Origin: a virus
Strand: one strand, 5' to 3'
DNA: 26,133 bases
IMG/VR virus record: IMGVR_UViG_3300044922_000050
Location: 1-26,133 of that record
The translations under genes and the position numbers were made by a program. The notes beneath the pieces are model-generated. The model worked only from the letters and a program-made list of their open reading frames with translations, was not told the origin of the DNA and made no database searches. Of the stretch, positions 1-8,070 are shown piece after piece. Position 1 is the first letter of the stretch. Each line of letters opens with the position of its first letter.

Positions 1-456
1 TTCTCAACTGTATCTGGTGCTGCAACTGGTTCAACTACAACTGCTGAAACTAACGATTTATTACAATTGATTGATTACATCGGTAACCAAAAGACTGCAA
101 ACTTCGTTCCTTCTTATGCTTTAGTATCTCAAACGCAAATGGGTCGCTTATTGAAAGCAACTGTTGCTGCTGGTTACTATGCTGGTAATGGTAGTGTTAT
201 CGTTTCTCCTAATGGCGGAATCACAATCTGGGGTGTACCTGTTGTATCTGCTTCTTGGGTAACTGATGACAAAGTATTAATCTTTGACAATAGCTACTTA
301 GAAAGAGTTGAAGTTGAAGGTTTAGCAATTGAGTTCTCTTACGAGAATGGCGAAAACTTCCAAAAGAACTTGGTAACTGCTCGTATTGAGTGTTACGAAG
401 ACATCAACTTAATGTTGACTACTTCTGCTATCTATGCAGATATGGGTAACGTATAG
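1..456 (+). CDS. Major capsid protein, HK97-like fold (C-terminal part)
   Basis: The reading frame is open from base 1, so the gene begins outside the window; 151 residues are visible. The visible part looks like the end of an HK97-type major capsid protein: a Gly/Ala-rich stretch, a segment resembling the P-domain/A-loop strands (GGITIWGVPVV, then DKVLIFD), and a C-terminal strand region (ERVEVEGLAIEFSYENGENF) that ends in acidic and hydrophobic residues. In this family the protein forms the icosahedral shell. The gene is followed at once by a strong terminator, as expected for a highly expressed structural gene, and then by the head-tail joining genes. The family call rests on C-terminal pattern and position; the N-terminal arm and E-loop cannot be seen. 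Confidence 0.75.
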   Translation, partial: FSTVSGAATGSTTTAETNDLLQLIDYIGNQKTANFVPSYALVSQTQMGRLLKATVAAGYYAGNGSVIVSPNGGITIWGVPVVSASWVTDDKVLIFDNSYLERVEVEGLAIEFSYENGENFQKNLVTARIECYEDINLMLTTSAIYADMGNV

Positions 457-480
457 TTCTAAAGGTTTAGTAAATAATGA

Positions 481-507
481 CCCCTACCAATTCGGTGGGG
501 GTTTTTT
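481..507 (+). terminator. Rho-independent terminator after the capsid gene
   Basis: CCCCTACC (481-488) pairs with GGTGGGGG (494-501) over 8 bp with one G-U pair and a 5-nt loop, followed by six T. It probably lowers read-through from capsid into the connector genes; a promoter-like box follows at 524. Confidence 0.88.
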
Positions 508-523
508 ATTGGAATAAATTAAG

Positions 524-531
524 TAATTTTG
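524..531 (+). promoter_or_regulatory. Bacteroidetes-type -7 box upstream of head-tail genes
   Basis: TAATTTTG followed by TA matches TAnnTTTG. It sits 16 nt after the terminator T-tract and 12 nt before the ATG at 544, so it would restart transcription for the head-tail genes. I see no convincing -33 TTTG, so the assignment rests on the box and its position. Confidence 0.45.
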
Positions 532-543
532 TAAAAAAAGGGT

Positions 544-1086
544 ATGTCTTATAATAATTATATTAATGACTTTAGTGCCGTTCCTATCGCACCAATAGTA
601 GAGCCAGTTACTTTAGCAGAAGCAAAATTATATTGCCGTGTTACTACAACCGCTGAAGATACTTTAATAACGTTAATGATTACACAAGCAAGGGAAGCTA
701 TTGAAGTGGCAACAGGATTGAGTTTAATACCAAAAGACATAACTACTTATTTTAACAATGTAAGTGGCAATTTTGAGATTCCTTTCGGACCAATTGACAT
801 TGATACGTTTGAGTTGTTTGATATGGAACAAGACGGATTAGAGGTTACAACTCCTAATCTACAATTGATAGGCAATGAGTTTCCTAAATTAGTTTCACCA
901 AGATATGCCAACTTAAAGGCTACTTATGAGGCTGGTTATACAACTATCCCTAAAGACCTTAAGTTAGCCATATTAGACCAAATCTCTTATGACTATGAGA
1001 ATAGAGGATTAGATGGCGATTCCGGTATTTGTGAGAAATCTTGGAAAGCGTGTCAAAGATGGACAAGAATAAGCCCAATTTTATAA
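544..1086 (+). CDS. Head-tail connector protein (gp6/gp15-like)
   Basis: 180 residues. Near the N-terminus the motif PVTLAEAKLYCRV, followed by a run of the type (T)AEDTLITLMITQAREAIE and TGLSL, is the hallmark of head-tail connector proteins of the HK97 gp6 / SPP1 gp15 type (Phage_connect group). These form a ring of helices under the portal that opens the way for tail joining. Length is normal for the family. It is the first gene of the head-tail block after the terminator and box at 481-531, and is followed two bases later by a head-closure gene, in standard siphovirus order. The start at 544 is the first ATG of the frame and keeps the conserved N-terminus. Confidence 0.8.
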   Translation: MSYNNYINDFSAVPIAPIVEPVTLAEAKLYCRVTTTAEDTLITLMITQAREAIEVATGLSLIPKDITTYFNNVSGNFEIPFGPIDIDTFELFDMEQDGLEVTTPNLQLIGNEFPKLVSPRYANLKATYEAGYTTIPKDLKLAILDQISYDYENRGLDGDSGICEKSWKACQRWTRISPIL

Positions 1087-1087
1087 T

Positions 1088-1429
1088 ATGAAGTTAGGAA
1101 AAGCGAAAGCAAATTACGTTGATGCCAACACGATGACTCGTGAGGTTAAAATCTATGCTTCTACAAGGACAAGCGATGGTCAAGGTGGATTTACTACCAC
1201 ATTTGCCCTACAAAGCACTGTTTGGGGCGATTTAAGACCAGATAATCAAGTTCGTGAGGTAGGAGAGGCAGAATTGCAATTTGACCAAAGAAACCGCCTT
1301 TATATTCGTTTTGGAGCTACTATAACAGATTCGGATGAAGTAGAGGTTGAAGGCGATAGATTCACAATACATTCCATTAAAAACGTAGAGAACCAAAATA
1401 GGTTCTTGGAGTTAATAATTTACAAGTAA
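1088..1429 (+). CDS. Head closure / head-tail adaptor protein
   Basis: 113 residues. The pattern TREVKIYASTRTSDGQGGFTTTF...VWGDLRP, a central RLYIRFG strand and a C-terminal DRFTIHSIKNVENQNRFLELIIY resemble the Phage_H_T_join (SPP1 gp16 / HK97 gp9) adaptors, small beta-barrel proteins that seal the filled head and form the tail docking surface. Start at 1088 lies just past the upstream stop at 1084-1086. Its stop overlaps the next ATG by one base, consistent with coupled translation. The family call combines sequence pattern with its place between connector and gp10-like gene. Confidence 0.75.
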   Translation: MKLGKAKANYVDANTMTREVKIYASTRTSDGQGGFTTTFALQSTVWGDLRPDNQVREVGEAELQFDQRNRLYIRFGATITDSDEVEVEGDRFTIHSIKNVENQNRFLELIIYK

Positions 1430-1977
1430 TGGCTGGTTTTACTTTTGATATAGGCAATTTATCTGATGTATTAAAAAAACTTGATACTTTAGATGCTAAA
1501 GTGCAAAAAGAAGTAAAGGATGAAATAAATGCTTCGGCATTAAATATACAAAGTGGAGCAAAGCGATTAGCACCTGTAAACTTTGGAACTTTAAGAAATA
1601 GCATTTACTTAAAAGAGCAAAAGGTAGAAAAAGGAATTGTTTTTACTGTTGGTGCAAAGGCTTCTTATGCTCCTTATGTAGAATTTGGAACAGGTGGTAA
1701 GGTAAGTATTCCAGCTGGATATGAAGAATTAGCTGGTAATTTTAAAGGTAGAAAAGGTGGTAAGTTAGATGATATGGTTGAGGCATTGATGCGTTGGGGT
1801 ATAGCTAAAGGATACATTCAATCTGGAGAAGGTGCTAAAAGACACGCTTTCTATATGGCTCTTAAAATCCTAAAAAATGGAATAAGCCCACAACCATTCT
1901 TGATACCAGCATTTGAAGCAGAAAAGCCCAAATTGATTAAGAACATATTAAACGTTATGAAGAATGTTAAATCCTAA
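1429..1977 (+). CDS. HK97 gp10-like head-tail joining protein
   Basis: 182 residues. The diagnostic motif is YAPYVEFGTGG (about residues 81-91), preceded by LAPVNFGTLRNSI; both are typical of HK97-gp10 family proteins that act at the head-tail interface during tail completion. The N-terminal third is charged and helical, and the C-terminal third contains QPFLIPAFEAEKPKLI, also typical of the family. An insert of roughly 30 residues between the two conserved parts (KVSIPAGYEE to KGYIQSG) gives a protein slightly longer than the usual 120-150 residues. Its start overlaps the previous stop (TAATG) and its end overlaps the next gene by 14 nt. Confidence 0.8.
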   Translation: MAGFTFDIGNLSDVLKKLDTLDAKVQKEVKDEINASALNIQSGAKRLAPVNFGTLRNSIYLKEQKVEKGIVFTVGAKASYAPYVEFGTGGKVSIPAGYEELAGNFKGRKGGKLDDMVEALMRWGIAKGYIQSGEGAKRHAFYMALKILKNGISPQPFLIPAFEAEKPKLIKNILNVMKNVKS

Positions 1978-2371
1978 TATAGAAATAAAGAAATGGTTTT
2001 ATACCAACTTGACAAGTGCAAGTGGGTTAGTTGTTTACGATGGTTTTGCTCCAGAGGGTGCAGGTAACGAGTATATTGTAATGACAGGTAGGACATCAAG
2101 CCAAGAGCAAGGCAAAGAAGGATATACAAATAGTATTAGCATCACAGTTGATATTATTACAAAAAATGCTAACTTTGGTTATAAACGTGCTGAAGCTATA
2201 AGCGATTTAGTCTTGACTGCAATTAATTCGGACACCAATATTACATTGGCAAACGGATTTACCGCATCAAGTTTAAGTGTTGAAAGTGTAAGAAACTTAG
2301 ACGGCTTAAATCCTTTAGATAACGTTTTTAGAGTATTAATAACATATAACATAACCATAACTCAAAATTAA
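1964..2371 (+). CDS. Tail terminator / tail completion protein
   Basis: 135 residues. The position between the gp10-like gene and the tail tube gene, the length, and the pattern (short N-terminal helix, then VVYDGFAPEGAGNEYIVMTG, alternating strands such as SISITVDIITK, and a C-terminal strand VFRVLITYNITITQ) fit the tail terminator or completion proteins (gpU / DUF3168-like). They cap the finished tube and join it to the head. The start overlaps the end of the previous gene. The call leans more on gene order than on a signature motif; a different minor tail-joining role is possible. Confidence 0.6.
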   Translation: MLNPNIEIKKWFYTNLTSASGLVVYDGFAPEGAGNEYIVMTGRTSSQEQGKEGYTNSISITVDIITKNANFGYKRAEAISDLVLTAINSDTNITLANGFTASSLSVESVRNLDGLNPLDNVFRVLITYNITITQN

Positions 2372-2382
2372 AATTAAATAAA

Positions 2383-2832
2383 ATGGCAGAAACAAAAGTA
2401 AGCGGTAGAGATTATATCCTCTTAGCTGACATTAACAATGACGGAACATTCAAGCCAGTTGCTTGTTTGACTTCTAACTCTTTGACATCAACTTTAGGAA
2501 CAATTGATGCAACTTCTAAGTGTGGCGACCAGTACACTCCAAATCAATCTTTTAACCAATCTTTTGAATGTGAAGGTTTTGCGATTGATGAAACAGGTAC
2601 TCCTTCTAAAGATAGCTACCAACAATTGTATGCTGCTCACGCTGCACAAACATTGTTTGCAATTAAGATGGGTAAAGCTACTCCAACAGCAGGTGATATC
2701 ACTTATGGTGGTGTTGGTCAATTAGTATTCATTAGCAACTTTAATGTTAATGCTGCTGATAAGGATGATGTTAAATTTACTGCAACTTTTGTTGTAAGTG
2801 TACCTCCTATCACACAAACTGAAACTGTATAA
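2383..2832 (+). CDS. Major tail tube protein
   Basis: 149 residues. The sequence begins MAETKVSGRDYILLADIN and continues with ACLTSNSLTSTLGTIDATSKCG and a central beta-rich segment (SFECEGFAIDE) and ends with DDVKFTATFVVSV. This matches the layout of TP901-1-like major tail proteins, which stack as hexamers to form the tube. It lies directly upstream of the two-frame tail chaperone and the tape measure, the usual place of the tube gene. Codon usage is comparatively regular, as expected for an abundant protein. A second protein with a similar pattern lies at 7369-8064. Confidence 0.75.
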   Translation: MAETKVSGRDYILLADINNDGTFKPVACLTSNSLTSTLGTIDATSKCGDQYTPNQSFNQSFECEGFAIDETGTPSKDSYQQLYAAHAAQTLFAIKMGKATPTAGDITYGGVGQLVFISNFNVNAADKDDVKFTATFVVSVPPITQTETV

Positions 2833-2847
2833 TAAATAAAAAAAACT

Positions 2848-3222
2848 ATGTTCCAATTAAAAACTAACAACAACACAATCCACCTAAAGTGGGGTACTTG
2901 GGCAATGCGTGAGTTTACTAAACAAAACAATATCGGCATTGATGAGTACTTCAAAGTTCTTGCAACGGCTCAAACAAGTTTAGACATTATAGTCCAGCTT
3001 GTTTACATTGGTTACAAATCTGCTTGTGTAAGCAAAAAAGATGAAGTAATATATACCATTGATGATGCTTGTGAATGGATTGATGAAGTGGGTTCTATTT
3101 TTAGCGAAGAAGGTCAAATAATTGACTATTTAAAATATATCGTTGAAAGTACAGTCCACACCATTACAGGTGTAAAAAAGGAAGAAGAAAAAAAAAAGCC
3201 TAACAAAGCTAAGCTGGGATGA
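2848..3222 (+). CDS. Tail assembly chaperone, short form (lambda G-like)
   Basis: 124 residues in the unshifted frame. It lies between the tube and tape measure genes and is mostly helical (WGTWAMREFTKQNN, then YFKVLATAQTSLDIIVQLVYIGY), as in the short chaperone of many siphoviruses (lambda gpG role). These proteins coat the tape measure protein and recruit tube subunits and are absent from the virion. The tail of this form is lysine/glutamate rich (VKKEEEKKKPNKAKLG) and is encoded by purine runs that include A10 (3188-3197). A second frame stays open across the end of this ORF and continues to 3517, so a longer fused form is likely. Confidence 0.7.
   Translation: MFQLKTNNNTIHLKWGTWAMREFTKQNNIGIDEYFKVLATAQTSLDIIVQLVYIGYKSACVSKKDEVIYTIDDACEWIDEVGSIFSEEGQIIDYLKYIVESTVHTITGVKKEEEKKKPNKAKLG
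3188..3197 (+). promoter_or_regulatory. A10 slippery tract for a programmed frameshift
   Basis: Ten consecutive A in codons GAA AAA AAA AAG. The downstream frame (codons starting 3197, 3200 and so on) is the +1 frame, equal to -2. That frame has a TAA at 3173-3175, so the shift must fall between 3176 and the frame-0 stop at 3220-3222; the A10 run lies inside this interval. A tandem Lys-tRNA slip of -2 or +1, or polymerase slippage on the A run, would each give the same downstream protein. Confidence 0.6.
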
Positions 3223-3517
3223 TGTCTTAGTTAAAGCTGCGGAGTGTGGAATAAGACCAAATGAATTTTGGGATATGACTTGGAAGGACTTTTCCATTAT
3301 CGTTTTAGGTAAGGAAAGAAATGAGTTAAACGAATGGGCAAGGACAAGAAACCTTGCCTATATTGTATATTTAAGTTCTACTACCGAGAAAACACCTAAA
3401 AGTATGAAGGCTTTTTGGAGTATTCCAGAATTAGATGAAGCTGATATTGATGAAGAAAGAGTGATGATAACACAAGAACAATTGGCAAGGACACTTAAAT
3501 TGTACGGAGTAAATTAA
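3197..3517 (+). CDS. Tail assembly chaperone, frameshift extension (T-like)
   Basis: About 106 residues that extend the short chaperone after the frameshift. The sequence starts SLTKLSWDDVLVKAAECGIRP and continues NEFWDMTWKDFSIIVLGK, a typical pattern for the T part of G/GT pairs. An independent start at the ATG at 3275 would cut off the first 26 residues of this conserved part, and no initiation signal is seen there, so fusion to the upstream ORF is the better reading. The product of 2848-3517 would be about 222 residues. The gene ends five bases before the tape measure start. In the family, the T part binds tube subunits while the G part binds the tape measure. Confidence 0.68.
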   Translation, partial: SLTKLSWDDVLVKAAECGIRPNEFWDMTWKDFSIIVLGKERNELNEWARTRNLAYIVYLSSTTEKTPKSMKAFWSIPELDEADIDEERVMITQEQLARTLKLYGVN

Positions 3518-3522
3518 TAAAG

Positions 3523-5370
3523 ATGGCAGAGATTATAGATTTAAATATTAATATTGGTGCTAATACAACAGACTTTGAGTCATCGTTAATAAAAGCACAA
3601 AATCTATTAAAACAATTTGAAGCTGCCTTAAAGAAAGCAACTAATATTGGAGAGATTAATTATTTGAATGGTCAAATAAAAAATCTAAATACTACCATTT
3701 CATCTATGAATCAACAGATGAGTAAAATGGGTAGACCTACCGCTGACGCAACTTATGCTTTATCAAATGTATCAAGAGTAGCACAAGACGCATCTTATGG
3801 TTTTATTGGTATTGCAAATAACTTAAATCCTTTACTTGAATCTTTTCAGCAGTTATCAAAAAGAACAAATGGAACAGGTGGTGCATTAAAAGCTATGGCT
3901 GCTGGTTTAACTGGTCCAGCTGGTATTGGTCTTGCTTTAGGTGTTGCGTCTTCATTAGTTATATCATTTGGAGATGAATTAAGTGATTTTGCAAATAAAA
4001 AACTTAGTGGTGTAACCCAAGCAATGAAATTGGAATCAGCCGTTTTTAAAGAGGCTGAAGAAGGTTATATAAAAGCTACTAATGAAATAAACACACTTAA
4101 TCAAGCACACGATGATTATACTAATGGAATTATTTCAAAAGAGCAATTCTTAAAGAAATTTAATTCTACTTTAGGAGATACAATTAAAAAAACAGATGAT
4201 TTAGCTACTGCGGAAAAATTCCTTAGAGATGGGGCTGATGATTACATTCAGATGATGTACTATAAAGCTATATCTACTGAAGCACTTAACCAAGCAGCAA
4301 AAAGGCAGGTTGAATCTTTACAAAAACAAACTGCACCATTAGAGCCTACAATTTTACAAAGAACAATAAGTTTTTTAGCACCTGCTGGAAGTGATAATGC
4401 AGAAGAAAGAGCAGCAAAAGCAAGAAAAGAGGAAATAGATAATTTAGATAATGACGCTTATATTTTAAAAGATATAGCTGCAACATATAAGACATTAGGG
4501 GATAATATGCAGTTTAATCTAAGGAGAATATTTGGCGCTCCTTCAGATAATCCTCTAACTACTGAAGAATCTGATTTTAAAATAATGGCTAAGCAAGAGT
4601 TAGCCGATACTGAAAGATATCTTGCTAAATTAAAAATACAACTTAAAGAAGCACAATACGTTCTTAAAAATGAAAGAATAAAATTATTTACTTTACCATC
4701 TGAAAAAAGAGAAGACCAAGAAAAAAGAGGTGGTTACTTTGCTAAACAAGCTAAAGAATTAACAGATAAATCTAACGAAACTGGATTAGGTGCTTTTTTA
4801 ATGAAGGATGCTAAGTCTAGAATTATATCTTATGATGCAGAGGAGAAAAAAATAAAAGAATTATCACAGGCTTACGAGAATTTTGCTAATATGTTAGCTA
4901 GTAATTTAACATCTGGAATTATGGATGTATTTGCTGCTTTTGAAGAAGGAACAAATCCTTTAGAAGCAATTGCAGATATGTTCTTAAATATAGCTAAATC
5001 AATAGCAGCAGCCATACTACAAGCAGTAATATTTCAAGCAATACTTACTGCATTTCCAGAACTTAAAGCACTTTTTGCTGCTAGTGGTGCATTGCAAGGT
5101 GCATTTGGTGGTAAAAGGTTAGCTGAAGGTGGTATAACAAATGGTGCGTCTATTGCTATGATTGGAGAAGCTGGTCCAGAAGCAGTTTTACCATTAAGTA
5201 AATTAAATACTTTTATGCAAACTTCTTTTAATGCAGGGGCAATGAGTGGAAGCGGCTATAATACAGGCGGAAATAATGTAGCGGTTTTAAGAGGTCAAGA
5301 CCTTTTAGTAGCTATAAATAGAACACAAAAATCTTCATTCCTTAAAGGTCAAAATATAAGTTTAATCTAA
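3523..5370 (+). CDS. Tape measure protein
   Basis: 615 residues. The N-terminus (INIGANTTDFESSLIKAQ, then helical repeats rich in Asn, Gln and Lys) is the pattern of tape measure proteins, which set tail length and are ejected with the DNA. Two hydrophobic stretches are visible: GPAGIGLALGVASSLVISF near residue 140 and SIAAAILQAVIFQAILTAF near residue 500. Near the C-terminus the motif EGGITNGASIAMIGEAGPEA followed by VLPLSK is a well-known tape measure signature. By the rule of about 0.15 nm per residue the tail would be about 90 nm, short for a siphovirus. It follows the chaperone and overlaps the next gene by one base (TAATG). Confidence 0.88.
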   Translation: MAEIIDLNINIGANTTDFESSLIKAQNLLKQFEAALKKATNIGEINYLNGQIKNLNTTISSMNQQMSKMGRPTADATYALSNVSRVAQDASYGFIGIANNLNPLLESFQQLSKRTNGTGGALKAMAAGLTGPAGIGLALGVASSLVISFGDELSDFANKKLSGVTQAMKLESAVFKEAEEGYIKATNEINTLNQAHDDYTNGIISKEQFLKKFNSTLGDTIKKTDDLATAEKFLRDGADDYIQMMYYKAISTEALNQAAKRQVESLQKQTAPLEPTILQRTISFLAPAGSDNAEERAAKARKEEIDNLDNDAYILKDIAATYKTLGDNMQFNLRRIFGAPSDNPLTTEESDFKIMAKQELADTERYLAKLKIQLKEAQYVLKNERIKLFTLPSEKREDQEKRGGYFAKQAKELTDKSNETGLGAFLMKDAKSRIISYDAEEKKIKELSQAYENFANMLASNLTSGIMDVFAAFEEGTNPLEAIADMFLNIAKSIAAAILQAVIFQAILTAFPELKALFAASGALQGAFGGKRLAEGGITNGASIAMIGEAGPEAVLPLSKLNTFMQTSFNAGAMSGSGYNTGGNNVAVLRGQDLLVAINRTQKSSFLKGQNISLI

Positions 5371-7346
5371 TGCCATACGGACAAAGATACACAATAACAC
5401 AAGTGTTAAGAGATGGAAGTAGCTTAATAGCTAGAATTTACGAAAAGGATTATACTCTTTCAGTAAAAAGTTATGATGCTATTAATATTAGTTTAGAGTC
5501 TAATGCTAGTAATGATGAACCTTTAGCTGGTATTATTTCATCACAATTAAATATATCTTTTTTAACAACAGAAGAAGATGGTGAAGATTTTCCTACTATA
5601 TTGAGTTTTGACATTCGTAAATATTTTGTTAAATTATATAATGGGGATACTCTTTTATGGTGTGGATTTTTATTTAACGATTATGTTCAAATACCTTTTA
5701 CAACAGGTAATCTTCAAGTTGATTTAGTAGCTATTGATGGATTATCATTTTTAGAATATACGGATTTTATTTATGAAGAAGGTTTAAGTATAAATGAAAC
5801 TAATAGGCTTATTGATGTAATTGCAGAAACTTTAAATATTATTAATTATCCAGACCCTATTGAATTACTTACTTCTTGTTCTTATTATGCAGAAGGTATG
5901 TTTGATAGAGGAGATGCTTCTGGAGATGAACCATTTTCACAAACTTACCAATATAGAAGGGATTTTGTAGGATTAAATTATTACGAGGTTTTAGATAATA
6001 TTGTTAAATCTTTTGGGTGCAGATTATTTCAAAGCGATGGTAAATGGCAAATATTAGCTATTAACCAAATGGCTTTATCTACAAGATATTTTACTAATTA
6101 TGTTATTTATCCAACTGTAAGTAATGCAGGTAGTGGAACAATAGATAAAAACATAACTATTGAGCCATATCAAGAAGGTAATGTTCATTTTGTTAATAAT
6201 GCTCAAAATAAAATAGTTAGAAAAGGGTATCCTAAAATAATTGTAAAAGGAGATTTTAGATATGCAGATAACTATGTTCACAATGGCAATTTTAAAGGAT
6301 ATTATAATAGAGATACTCCTCCATCATTTTATCCTTTCCCTTATGGATGGGATTTATTTACAAGTGGCACTCCTAGTCAAATTTATGTAAATTTAACAAT
6401 AGATGATGAACTATCTTCTAATACATTAAGCATTCAAAAACCTATTGGGGTAGGCACTTCTTCTTATGTAGAAATGCAACAAGTTGTTCCTCCTTTAAAT
6501 CCTTATATGTATTTACCATATATGAATGGACCAAGTTTTGACATAAAATTTGCATATAGAATTGGTGTTTCTGGTAATAAAGCAAAACTTATTATAACAA
6601 TTACAAATCCAGCCACATCTATTACTTATTATTATAATAGTTCAAATGCTTGGCAAACTGCATATACTTTTGTAGATATTAATAAAGTAGATGAAGGAAA
6701 TTATACTGATTATTCATTAAAGGTTTTAATAAACACACAAAATACTCCAAGTGGCGCATCAGTTAAAGGACACGTTAAATTAAGATTTTTAGTAGATGGT
6801 GGAACTCCATTCCCACAATATGAATCAATAAGTATTAGAAGTGTTTCTATAACTCAAAATTATACAACAATTCGTTCAGTAGATGTAACTAGACAAATTG
6901 GCAATGAAAATACTACAATTAAAGAAATTGACCAACCTTATGGAAGTTTCTTAAATAGCTTTGCAGTTAATAATAACGTAGGAAATTTAGTAGATGCTGA
7001 TGGCATATCTTATCAAAATTGGTATCGTTATCCAGATACAACTAATGTTTTTGAGTTATTACCAATGCTTATAGCTAGACAATATTCTAACCTATTAAAT
7101 AAGAACTTTGGTACTTTAGAAGCAGATTTAGGAAAGTTTAAAACTGCTAAAGGATTAAACTATTTAGACAAAGTTTATTCGGTACAAGATTTGTCAACTA
7201 ATGCACTTTCTTATGATGATAAAACATTTATGTTAAATAGAGGTAGCGTTATCCCACAAATTGATGAAGTAGATTCTTTTCAGCTTATAGAAATAACAAA
7301 CGTGGATAATGATTCCGTTGAAACAATAAAATATAATATACAGTAA
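5370..7346 (+). CDS. Tail hub / baseplate-like protein
   Basis: 658 residues. It directly follows the tape measure gene, where siphoviruses place distal tail and tail-hub (Dit/Tal) proteins. The N-terminal 230 residues look like a hub domain: strand-rich start, LYNGDTLLWCGFLFNDY, LVAIDGLSFLEYTDF, then LNYYEVLDNIVKSFGCRLFQ and GKWQILAIN, a pattern I associate with tail proteins of Bacteroidetes phages. The middle (about 300-500) is beta-rich with many Tyr and Asn residues and may be a carbohydrate-binding-like module. The C-terminus returns to a conserved-looking segment (PQIDEVDSFQLIEITN). The role as the tip structure that anchors the fibre is inferred from order; no catalytic motif is seen. 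Confidence 0.6.
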   Translation: MPYGQRYTITQVLRDGSSLIARIYEKDYTLSVKSYDAINISLESNASNDEPLAGIISSQLNISFLTTEEDGEDFPTILSFDIRKYFVKLYNGDTLLWCGFLFNDYVQIPFTTGNLQVDLVAIDGLSFLEYTDFIYEEGLSINETNRLIDVIAETLNIINYPDPIELLTSCSYYAEGMFDRGDASGDEPFSQTYQYRRDFVGLNYYEVLDNIVKSFGCRLFQSDGKWQILAINQMALSTRYFTNYVIYPTVSNAGSGTIDKNITIEPYQEGNVHFVNNAQNKIVRKGYPKIIVKGDFRYADNYVHNGNFKGYYNRDTPPSFYPFPYGWDLFTSGTPSQIYVNLTIDDELSSNTLSIQKPIGVGTSSYVEMQQVVPPLNPYMYLPYMNGPSFDIKFAYRIGVSGNKAKLIITITNPATSITYYYNSSNAWQTAYTFVDINKVDEGNYTDYSLKVLINTQNTPSGASVKGHVKLRFLVDGGTPFPQYESISIRSVSITQNYTTIRSVDVTRQIGNENTTIKEIDQPYGSFLNSFAVNNNVGNLVDADGISYQNWYRYPDTTNVFELLPMLIARQYSNLLNKNFGTLEADLGKFKTAKGLNYLDKVYSVQDLSTNALSYDDKTFMLNRGSVIPQIDEVDSFQLIEITNVDNDSVETIKYNIQ

Positions 7347-7356
7347 AATAAAAGAC

Positions 7357-7364
7357 TAAATTTG
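7357..7364 (+). promoter_or_regulatory. Bacteroidetes-type -7 box, possibly for a leaderless mRNA
   Basis: TAAATTTG followed by TATT and the ATG at 7369. If the start of transcription lies 4-6 nt after the box, as in Bacteroidetes promoters, the message would begin at or next to the start codon. No clear -33 TTTG is present. Confidence 0.42.
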
Positions 7365-7368
7365 TATT

Positions 7369-8064
7369 ATGGCAAACGCAGTAAACGGAAAAAATGTGAT
7401 GCTTTATTGGCATAGAACAGATGTTGACCCAGAGGTTGATGTCGCTTTTGCGTGTAGTACAAATTGTACGTTTAATGTGAACGTAGACCAAAAAGAAGTA
7501 ACATCTTATGCTTCAGCTTGGTTTAGAGAGTATAAAAATGATGTGGCTACTTGGAATGTAACTTGTGATGGATTGATTATTTTAAGTGGTTTTTCTTATT
7601 TGTTTATGCTTGAAAAGCAGTTAGCAAGAGAACCAATAGAAATCAAGTTCGTAGTAGATAACGGAGTTGATGGTTTAACAATTATTAACGGAACTTGTAA
7701 TATATCAAGTTTAGCAATAAATGCTCCTGTTAGAGATGTGGCTACATATAACGTAAGCCTACAAGGTACAGGTGCATACAATACAACAGGAACGGAGGTT
7801 GACCCAAGCGGTGTGATTATAGTAGGTGCAAATCCTGTTAAGACAAAAGGTTACACGGCAAGTGGTGGCGAAACATCAATTACTTTTGCGGACACAATCG
7901 GTTATGCTTGTTTGTACGTTTCAAGAGGTGGTGTGGATGCGCAAAACATTTTAACAACGGGAACTCCAACAGGTGATGATGTTAAGTTTATAAGTTCAAC
8001 TGGGGTTCTTACTTTTGGTAGACCTTTAGAAGCTGGGGAGTATATTCGTGGATTATTTCAATAA
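7369..8064 (+). CDS. Tail tube-like protein with C-terminal extension
   Basis: 231 residues. The first 140 residues resemble a tail tube protein: MANAVNGKNVMLYWHR, FACSTNCTFNVNVDQKEVTS, WFREYKNDVATWNVTCDG, and a closing strand DVATYNVSLQGTGAY. This parallels the layout of the protein at 2383-2832 (cysteine-bearing early strands, an ATSKCG or TSYASA turn, then a strand with WNVTCDG or SFECEG, and a final strand pair). The last 80 residues (VIIVGANPVKTKGYTASGG to GRPLEAGEYIRGLFQ) form a separate beta-rich module. It lies between the hub and fibre genes, so it may be a tube-fold ring that links hub and fibre. Confidence in the tube fold is moderate and depends on pattern only. Confidence 0.55.
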   Translation: MANAVNGKNVMLYWHRTDVDPEVDVAFACSTNCTFNVNVDQKEVTSYASAWFREYKNDVATWNVTCDGLIILSGFSYLFMLEKQLAREPIEIKFVVDNGVDGLTIINGTCNISSLAINAPVRDVATYNVSLQGTGAYNTTGTEVDPSGVIIVGANPVKTKGYTASGGETSITFADTIGYACLYVSRGGVDAQNILTTGTPTGDDVKFISSTGVLTFGRPLEAGEYIRGLFQ

Positions 8065-8070
8065 AATATT

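Noticed and set aside
2494-2725. Out-of-frame ORFs within the tail tube gene
   Set aside because: They are shadows of a well-supported gene and have unlikely composition (Leu/Gln or Cys/Thr rich).
3275-3517. Independent gene with start at 3275
   Set aside because: The same frame is open and conserved-looking from 3176, upstream of that ATG, which fits the chaperone frameshift.
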